Below, piece after piece: positions 59,004 through 64,000 of a DNA stretch of 64,000 nucleotides. The notes beneath the pieces are model-generated. The model searched no databases and had not been told where the DNA came from. It saw only the letters and a program-made list of their open reading frames with translations. The stretch is from contig NZ_CP067412.1 of assembly GCF_023375815.1 (NCBI RefSeq), positions 2,604,001-2,668,000 of the forward strand, in the 5' to 3' direction. Made by a program: the position numbers and the translations under genes. Each line of letters begins with the position of its first letter. Positions within the stretch are counted from its first letter, which is position 1. Source of the stretch: Pseudomonas sp. HS6 (GTDB lineage: Bacteria; Pseudomonadota; Gammaproteobacteria; Pseudomonadales; Pseudomonadaceae).

Positions 59004-59543
59004 CTAGCCAATTTGTCGGTTGAACGCAGGCAATGTACCGTGCCGTTTCATGTGGGCCGTCTGCAGATAGACCTCAATGAGGGATACCACCACCGGGTCA
59101 GAGATCGTAATGACTGCAATTCGTGCTTCACCGTCTTGAACGTGAGGCACTGGATTTTCGTCGCTCGCAAACCCTGTGAACCGATGGTTGGGATAGGTTC
59201 GCCAACCGTCCTCTCGAATGCTGGGCGTCTTAACATGGTCCCAGACCCTATGGTGCAGGTTGTTCCGGGTTGCCTTACCGATATAGAGGATTCGCCCTTC
59301 AGGGGTACCAAAAAAATACACGCCGCTCTTGCACCCAACACCATCGCCGGTGACCAGCATTCCCGAGTTTGTAGGGTCCGACCAGTCGCCGATGGCGGGA
59401 CTGGCGTCACCAAAGGCGAGTTCTATTGTGACCTTGTCGAATATCGCAGGCATGGCTTGGGCAAGATCATTTACCAGGGTGAATGCTTCTTTAAAGTCCA
59501 CTTTTTCCCTCTGTTCGCTATCCATTTTGGCCAGCATTGGCAT
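59004..59543 (-). CDS. GIY-YIG-like nuclease-fold protein
   Basis: A protein of 179 residues. The motif SGVYFFGTPEGRILYIGKAT fits GIY-YIG (GVY ... YIG), followed by an Arg in HHRVWDH and a late Glu in VSLIEVYL with Asn in FNRQ. All catalytic positions of the family seem present. An N-terminal helical part (about 1-65) precedes it. The start is ATG 59543 or 59525; neither has a good ribosome-binding site. It ends 1 bp from the end of the convergent PD-(D/E)XK gene. Role unknown; DNA repair, restriction or mobile-element use are all possible. Confidence 0.65.
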   Translation of the reverse strand: MPMLAKMDSEQREKVDFKEAFTLVNDLAQAMPAIFDKVTIELAFGDASPAIGDWSDPTNSGMLVTGDGVGCKSGVYFFGTPEGRILYIGKATRNNLHHRVWDHVKTPSIREDGWRTYPNHRFTGFASDENPVPHVQDGEARIAVITISDPVVVSLIEVYLQTAHMKRHGTLPAFNRQIG

Positions 59544-59756
59544 AGTTTTTCAGTGGCGGCATCGGATTGCTGATGGGGAAGGCCGCGCTGACTTCCTCGG
59601 TGAAGTTCATTTCTTTCTTGGTCAAGACGTGTATTGACGAAGGGTAAACGGGATGACGATAAACAGACCATCCCTCCCATGAGATCTTTCAAAAACAAAG
59701 GGTGAGAGCCGTTCCTGATTCACCCGTTTAACCCTCCAAAAATCCCCGTTTAAAAG
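59544..59756. other. Gene-free stretch before the structured leader
   Basis: About 210 bases with no credible reading frame. It contains the upstream region of the GIY-YIG gene (leftward) and probably the promoter for the rightward leader. No repeat was noticed. Confidence 0.35.
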
Positions 59757-60090
59757 ACACCATCAGTAACGTCCTCAAGGCTACATCACCTTGCGTCATT
59801 GCCTACGACTACGCCAGAATCCGCCGGCTTGTGCGTCTGGGACGCGGGTCTTATCGTTCCATGGTCACTGAAAAACAGTGATCGGGTTTGGTAGCCCGGT
59901 TCCCCATATGACGCATAACGTCACCTAGCGCGGATGCCTTTTCGGTATCTGACTTATGGTGGCCATGCGCAGGGCGTCCTCGGGCGCGCCGGATTTTCCA
60001 TATGGGCCGGTCTACCAACCTTCGTATGGCCACCACCCCTCGTTTGGTAGCGAGAGTGATGGCTCCTTAAGTCCCATATGGAGTTTCACC
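59757..60090 (+). ncRNA. Candidate structured 5' leader RNA of the DUF6124 gene
   Basis: At least seven short inverted repeats follow each other in about 260 bases: CAAGG/CCTTG (59776-59793), GCGTC/GACGC (59833-59845), GGTCACTG/CAGTGATC (59863-59883), CGGG/CCCG (59883-59898), GACG/CGTC (59910-59922), GATGCC/GGTATC (59933-59949) and a long-range stem GGTGGCCAT/ATGGCCACC (59958-59966 with 60026-60034). CTACCAA (60012-60018) can also pair with either of two TTGGTAG copies (59888-59894, 60043-60049), so exclusive folds are possible. GGAG lies 9 bases before the ATG. I recall similar leaders in front of DUF6124 genes in other Pseudomonas, but did not check this. Confidence 0.5.
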
Positions 60091-60453
60091 ATGATCAAAC
60101 CAACACCCAACCCACCCGAAACCGACCCGGTTTCCCCCTACCAATTCCCCGACTCCCGAACCCTCAACGACGCCGCCGAACGCGCCCTCGATCATTACCT
60201 CACCCCACAACAACGCATAATGGGCAGTCACACCAAACACGACCCCATGTTCCTGGCCAACCCGGCCTACAACAGCGAATCCCTCCTGGCCAATGCCAGC
60301 GAATCCCTCGATTCCGCCAGCGAAATGCTCAGCAACTTCGCCGCGATCCTGGAGCCCGGCCACCGCAGAACGGCGCTGGGCATCGCGCAAGTGGTGATGG
60401 TCGCGGGTCTGGCTGTGAATCAGGCGCTGGATCATGTCGAGGTGAAGACGTGA
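60091..60453 (+). CDS. DUF6124-family protein
   Basis: A protein of 120 residues starting MIKPTPNPPETDP, the typical proline-rich N-terminus of this Pseudomonas family, then SRTLNDAAERALDHYLTP and a C-terminal helical part (LLANASESLDSASEML, VVMVAGLAVNQALDH). No signal peptide; function unknown. ATG 60091 is chosen over upstream in-frame ATGs because of GGAG 9 bases before and because the region before is the hairpin-rich leader. A strong terminator follows after 36 bp. Confidence 0.82.
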   Translation: MIKPTPNPPETDPVSPYQFPDSRTLNDAAERALDHYLTPQQRIMGSHTKHDPMFLANPAYNSESLLANASESLDSASEMLSNFAAILEPGHRRTALGIAQVVMVAGLAVNQALDHVEVKT

Positions 60454-60489
60454 TCGGTTGATGGCTGTCGCTCAATAGCCGAAAAGAAA

Positions 60490-60536
60490 ATGGCCGAGGT
60501 TGTCAGGTGTAGCTGACGACCTCGGCCATATTTTTT
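60490..60536. terminator. Very strong bidirectional terminator
   Basis: A 17-bp stem (60490-60506 with 60513-60529, one G-T pair) and 6-base loop, followed by T on the right and preceded by an A-rich stretch that gives U for leftward transcripts. It stands between convergent genes: DUF6124 and the GlxA-type regulator. Confidence 0.92.
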
Positions 60537-60588
60537 TCTGCACCTCTCAACGTTCGAACAAAGGGGAGGCCTCGTCAGTCCGCGATAT

Positions 60589-61545
60589 CTACACTTTCCC
60601 CACCACTTGGCGAGCATCCCGCCGTACCGCCTGCGGAGGCACGCCGAATCCCCGAATGAACGCTTCACGCATATGGCGCCGATCACGAAAACCGGATTCG
60701 CTGGCAACCACATCGAGTGAGTGTCGGCTCTGTTCGATCATCAATCGAGCGGCCTCCAGGCGCAGCCCTTCGATGGCTTTGGCGGGCGATTGCCCGGTTT
60801 CTGCGCTGAATATGCGGGTGAACTGGCGAGGGCTCAAGTGCGCCACGCCGGCCAGTTCTTCGACGCTGAGCGTTCGGCGCAAATGCTGCCGTGCATAGTT
60901 CAGCGCGCTTTGGATGCGGTCGGACTTGGGCGCGAGGTCGAGCATTTCCGAATGCTGCGACTGGCCGCCGGAGCGGTGCTGGTGCATCACCAGTTTGTGC
61001 GCCACCGAGCGCGCGACGTCGGCGCCCAGATCCTTTTCCACCATGCCGACGGCAAGGTCGAGGCCGGCGGTCATGCCCGCCGAAGTCCAGAAGGGGCCGT
61101 CGACGATATAGATGCGATCGACGTCGACGCTGATTTCGGGATGGCGCTTCTGCAAGGCCTGCGCGTAGGCCCAGTGGGTCGTGGCGCGGCGTCCGGTCAG
61201 CAGGCCGGCTTCGGCGAGGATGAAGCCGCCGGTGCAGATGCCGACGGTGCGCCGTGCCTGATTGCCGGCCTGGCGCACGAAGTTGAGCACAGCGGAGGCT
61301 GTGTCGGTTTTTTCCGGATCGTTGACCCCGACAACGATCCAGGTGTCGGCCAGTCCGGGCGCCTCGAGCGGGCGGGTTTCTATGGCCAGCCCCAGTGAGG
61401 AGCGCACCATGCCGCCATCCGGCGAGAAATTCTCGATGCTGTAGAAGGGCGCTTCGGCGATCTGATTGGCGAACTCGAAAACGGCTTGAGTCGCCAGGGA
61501 GAGCACCTGGAAACCGTCGGTGAGCAAGTAGCCGATGCGATGCAT
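60589..61545 (-). CDS. GlxA-type regulator: DJ-1/PfpI domain fused to AraC helix-turn-helix
   Basis: A protein of 318 residues. The N-terminal DJ-1/PfpI-like domain (about 1-190) keeps a cysteine in GICTGGFILAEAG. The C-terminal AraC domain (about 210-310) shows LAGVAHLSPRQFTRIF and LDVVASESGFRDRRHMREAF. This architecture regulates amine, arginine or osmolyte catabolism in several cases. ATG 61545 (MHRIGYLLTDGF) fits the family start; the frame to 61602 lacks signals. It is divergent from an SDR across about 106 bp, the likely target. Confidence 0.87.
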   Translation of the reverse strand: MHRIGYLLTDGFQVLSLATQAVFEFANQIAEAPFYSIENFSPDGGMVRSSLGLAIETRPLEAPGLADTWIVVGVNDPEKTDTASAVLNFVRQAGNQARRTVGICTGGFILAEAGLLTGRRATTHWAYAQALQKRHPEISVDVDRIYIVDGPFWTSAGMTAGLDLAVGMVEKDLGADVARSVAHKLVMHQHRSGGQSQHSEMLDLAPKSDRIQSALNYARQHLRRTLSVEELAGVAHLSPRQFTRIFSAETGQSPAKAIEGLRLEAARLMIEQSRHSLDVVASESGFRDRRHMREAFIRGFGVPPQAVRRDARQVVGKV

Positions 61546-61651
61546 GGTGAATTCTCGGATGTCCTGAATCACTACCTTATACGTCATTTGAGATATAGCC
61601 AAGCCGTCGCATTCTGTTCTCCAGTGCTTCCCACAACCCTGGAGACTCGAT

Positions 61652-62446
61652 ATGACTCAATCCCGCCTCGGTACCGCCCTGATCACCGGCGCTTCGTCCG
61701 GCATCGGCGCCATTTACGCTGAACGCCTGGCCCGTCGTGGCCATGACCTGATCCTGGTCGCGCGGAATCGCGATCGCCTGAATGTCCTGGCTGAGCGCCT
61801 GAGTGAAGAAACCGGCCGTCACGTTGAAGTCCTGGCTGCCGACCTGTCCGACAGGGCTGATCTGGCACGGGTCGAAGCGCGGCTCAGAACGGACGCCAAC
61901 ATTTCTCTGCTGGTGAACAATGCCGGGGTTGGCGCGACTCATCCCTTGCTGGAGTCGGACGTCGACAAGCTTGAGGACTTGCTCACGCTCAACGTGAACG
62001 TGCTGATGCGCCTGACTTACGCGGCGGTCCCGGGCTTTGTCGCCCGTGGCGGTGGCACGCTTATCAACATCGCCTCGGTCGTGGCCATTGCCCCGGAGGT
62101 GTTGAACGGTGTTTACGGCGGCTCCAAGGCCTTCGTGCTGGCGTTCAGCCAATCCTTGCGTCACGAACTGGCGGACAAAAATGTCCGGGTCCAGGTGGTG
62201 CTGCCCGGCGCAACGGCTACCGAATTCTGGAGTGTGGCCGGAACACCGCTGGAGCATCTGCCGGAAGCGATTGTGATGCGGGCGGACGATATGGTGGACG
62301 CTGCGCTGTCCGGTCTCGATCAAGGCGAGTTCGTCACCATTCCGGCACTTCCCGAGATCGCCGACCTGAACGCTTACGAGGCGGCGCGCCAGAAGCTGAT
62401 GCCTGATCTGTCGCGCAGTGAGCCGGCTGCACGCTATCGCAACTGA
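61652..62446 (+). CDS. Short-chain dehydrogenase/reductase
   Basis: A protein of 264 residues. It has cofactor motif ITGASSGIGAIYAE, an Arg-rich end of beta-2 (LVARNRDRL, suggesting NADP), NNAGVG, Ser in NIASVVAIAP, and catalytic YGGSKAFVLA (Tyr-x-x-x-Lys). TGGAGA lies 8 bases before the ATG. It is divergent from the GlxA-type regulator. Substrate unknown. Confidence 0.87.
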   Translation: MTQSRLGTALITGASSGIGAIYAERLARRGHDLILVARNRDRLNVLAERLSEETGRHVEVLAADLSDRADLARVEARLRTDANISLLVNNAGVGATHPLLESDVDKLEDLLTLNVNVLMRLTYAAVPGFVARGGGTLINIASVVAIAPEVLNGVYGGSKAFVLAFSQSLRHELADKNVRVQVVLPGATATEFWSVAGTPLEHLPEAIVMRADDMVDAALSGLDQGEFVTIPALPEIADLNAYEAARQKLMPDLSRSEPAARYRN

Positions 62447-62593
62447 TGCCTGATTCAGGCATTGAAGTAAAAAGTGTGCGGGTCGTTGGCAAGCCCGCGC
62501 TCTTGAAAATTCGATCCTCAGCTTTGGGACGTTTCCTATAGGGCTGGATAGAACACATCAATACGCTGCTGCATCTTTATTGCACGAGTTTCG

Positions 62594-63010
62594 ATGATGG
62601 TTTTATCCGATGTTTCCGGTAAGTCAATGAGGCCGTTGATTGCTGATGAAGATGTTGAGCAGCGTCGCTTTGTAGAGAAGTCATTCACCACATTGGGCTA
62701 TTTTCGCACCGTCACGGCCGGTTGTTTTGACGAAATGATCTCGTTGACTCATTACTCTCCGGTTCTATTTGATCGCTTTGATTTGTTGGTGGTGAACTCC
62801 GATATTTTTTACAGTTGTGAGTTTGATTACCTGGATTTTTGCCTGGGCAATTCTCGCTTGAAACATGTCTTGATCTACGACTTGAACAAGGGATCGAGTG
62901 CGGTGGAAGTCTTGAGCGAACGCTCGGGTGAGCAGGTGTGGCGTGTGCAGAATGTCACGTCTGATGTGATCGCCAGATTGATTCCCCTGATCGACTCTCG
63001 TGCTTTTTGA
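62594..63010 (+). CDS. Receiver-like protein with a lost phosphorylation site
   Basis: A protein of 138 residues. It has the shape of a response-regulator receiver: acidic pocket Asp18-Glu19-Asp20 in PLIADED, hydrophobic strand FDLLVVNSD where the phospho-acceptor Asp is replaced by Asn68, and a late Lys. No output domain follows. The start may be ATG 62594 or ATG 62627 (MRPLIADEDV); neither has a strong ribosome-binding site. It is followed by a complete LuxR-type response regulator 58 bp later, so it may be an auxiliary or decoy receiver. Confidence 0.6.
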   Translation: MMVLSDVSGKSMRPLIADEDVEQRRFVEKSFTTLGYFRTVTAGCFDEMISLTHYSPVLFDRFDLLVVNSDIFYSCEFDYLDFCLGNSRLKHVLIYDLNKGSSAVEVLSERSGEQVWRVQNVTSDVIARLIPLIDSRAF

Positions 63011-63068
63011 CGGAGTGCTGAACATGAATGAACACGGTTGATGATCTTTTTGCCGAGGGCGACACAGC

Positions 63069-63692
63069 ATGAATAATCGAGTCGTCATCATTGATGATCA
63101 TCCTGCAGTCCGTATGGCTTTGCGGCTGCTGCTGGCGAGCGAAGGGTATGACGTGGTGGCGGAAGCCGGTGATGGAGCGCAGGCGTTGCGCTTGGTTGAG
63201 TTGTATTGCCCATCGATCATGATTCTGGATATTCGCGTTCCCGTGATGGACGGTCTTGCGGTCATCCGCCAGTTGGCTGAAAAAAGATGCCTGACCAAAA
63301 TAGTGGTTTTTGCCGGAGCGGCGTCAGCGGGCATGATCACTCGTTGCCGGCAGTTGGGTGCACACGGTTTTGTGGGAAAGGACAAGGAACTCTCTGAACT
63401 GGTGTATGCCGTGCGGGCGGTTCGGGCCAATGAGGAGTATTTTCCGAACTCACTCTGCTCTTTGCGCATGGACAACATGGCGCGCGAGCAAGTCTTGTTC
63501 GCTCGCTTGTCTGCGCGCGAATTCAAAGTGATGCAGTGCCTGTTGAAGGGTATGAGGAACAGTGAAATCGCGCAGAGCCTGTCACTGGATCGCAAAACCG
63601 TCAGTACTTACAAAGTGCGGATGTTTCTCAAGCTTGAGATCAAAAGAACGGCGGAGTTGTACGCGATAGCCGTGCGCAACGGTTTTTTCTAG
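63069..63692 (+). CDS. LuxR/FixJ-type response regulator (BvgA/EvgA-like)
   Basis: A protein of 207 residues. The receiver has Asp9-Asp10, phospho-acceptor Asp54 (MILDIRVP) and Lys104 (FVGKDKE); the usual Thr/Ser switch after strand 4 is Ala (VVFAGAAS). The C-terminal LuxR helix-turn-helix reads LSAREFKVMQCLLKGMRNSE and LDRKTVSTYKVRMFLKL. GAGGG lies about 9 bases before the ATG. No sensor kinase gene is in the window. It converges on a second LuxR-type gene. Confidence 0.88.
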   Translation: MNNRVVIIDDHPAVRMALRLLLASEGYDVVAEAGDGAQALRLVELYCPSIMILDIRVPVMDGLAVIRQLAEKRCLTKIVVFAGAASAGMITRCRQLGAHGFVGKDKELSELVYAVRAVRANEEYFPNSLCSLRMDNMAREQVLFARLSAREFKVMQCLLKGMRNSEIAQSLSLDRKTVSTYKVRMFLKLEIKRTAELYAIAVRNGFF

Positions 63693-63696
63693 CCGC

Positions 63697-64000
63697 TCAA
63701 AGCTCCGTCAACTGGTGTTGCATCTTGAATAATTCATTGTCAGTCCGAATACCCAGTTTTCTAAAGGCAGACTGCTTTTGTCCACTGATGGTTTTTCGGC
63801 TGCGAGAGAACTTTGCTGCCACTTGGGTGACCGACAGCCCCTCAAGGCAGCAACGCAGAACCTCACGCTCCTTGGGGGAAAGTTCGGGATAGCTCGTGAG
63901 CGTTTCATCCAGATTAGTCACATGATGGTCAGCCAGGAATCGATGCGAAGGCGGTGTTTCCAGTTCTGCCGACGTCGTCGGTGCCAGGTAGAGTCTGTCC
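63697..64000 (-). CDS. LuxR-type regulator, 3' part only
   Basis: The frame is open to the right edge, so the GTG at 63921 is not the true start. Residues before it read as a flexible linker (LAPTTSAELETPPSHRFLAD). The C-terminal domain is a LuxR/GerE helix-turn-helix (LSPKEREVLRCCLEGLSVTQ, SRKTISGQKQSAFRKLGI). It is convergent with the response regulator at 63069 and ends 4 bp from it. It is probably the output end of another response regulator of the same cluster. Confidence 0.8.
   Translation of the reverse strand, partial: DRLYLAPTTSAELETPPSHRFLADHHVTNLDETLTSYPELSPKEREVLRCCLEGLSVTQVAAKFSRSRKTISGQKQSAFRKLGIRTDNELFKMQHQLTEL

Noticed and set aside
59956..60090. Upstream in-frame ATG for the DUF6124 gene adding 45 residues
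   Set aside because: The added part is the hairpin-rich leader with no coding character, while ATG 60091 has GGAG 9 bases upstream and gives the family's normal N-terminus.
63697..63921. A complete 74-codon LuxR-type gene starting at GTG 63921
   Set aside because: The frame stays open to the window edge with linker-like residues, so the gene is longer and cut by the boundary.

Overview
The window reads as chromosome of a fluorescent Pseudomonas (P. fluorescens/koreensis/protegens-like). The reasons are high GC with G/C-ending codons, a cyclic-lipopeptide NRPS with tandem thioesterases followed by MacA/MacB-type export genes and a LuxR-type regulator, an intact glcDEF set, a DUF6124 gene, and a high density of LysR, AraC and TetR regulators. 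No rRNA, tRNA, CRISPR array, integrase or complete insertion sequence was seen.

Layout. (1) 1-21.0 kb: the 3' end of a lipopeptide biosynthesis locus. The end of one NRPS gene (last module predicted Ser) overlaps by 4 bp a 4882-residue NRPS with four modules predicted Leu-Leu-Ser-Val/Ile and two thioesterases. Then come macA and macB (ATGA-coupled) and a convergent luxR. The order Ser | Leu-Leu-Ser-Val/Ile matches the end of the orfamide/poaeamide family. (2) 21.0-21.9 kb: no large gene, but a 32-codon ORF with a good ribosome-binding site and terminator, and a candidate small RNA. (3) 21.9-33.4 kb: glcDEF, a YghU-type glutathione transferase, ProP, an ABC uptake pair with an FMN monooxygenase, and an AraC regulator divergent from a threonine dehydratase-like gene. 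(4) 33.5-42.3 kb: two Old Yellow Enzymes, a SnoaL-like protein with divergent LysR, a methyltransferase with regulatory domain, a membrane diguanylate cyclase, and a NemR-like regulon in which one TetR operator sequence occurs three times. (5) 42.3-50.6 kb: a PucR-like regulator, a YtcA/HlyD/FUSC efflux operon, an SDR-AraC pair and a TspO-hydrolase pair. (6) 50.6-60.5 kb: an accessory region, partly AT-richer. It holds a secreted protein of perfect 20-residue repeats, an orphan gene, a type VI secretion cargo module (PAAR, peptidoglycan amidase, membrane-anchored small protein), a LysR/alcohol dehydrogenase pair, a frameshifted gene, two convergent nuclease-fold genes and a DUF6124 gene. Copies of a GGGGACTGATTTATTTTC palindrome are scattered through it. 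(7) 60.6-64 kb: a GlxA-type regulator divergent from an SDR, then a cluster of a degenerate receiver, a LuxR-type response regulator and a partial second LuxR-type gene.

How the genes work together. The NRPS genes build a cyclised lipopeptide, MacA/MacB probably export it, and the LuxR protein probably controls it. Glycolate oxidase, ProP, the ABC pair and the monooxygenase serve carbon, osmolyte and probably sulfur acquisition. The NemR-type group handles reactive electrophiles. The most unusual signals are the long chain of hairpins upstream of the DUF6124 gene, the type VI effector-immunity candidate set among the palindromes, the repeat protein, and the small-gene candidates at 21.3-21.9 kb. 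All calls come from reading the sequence and from family knowledge; no database search was run.
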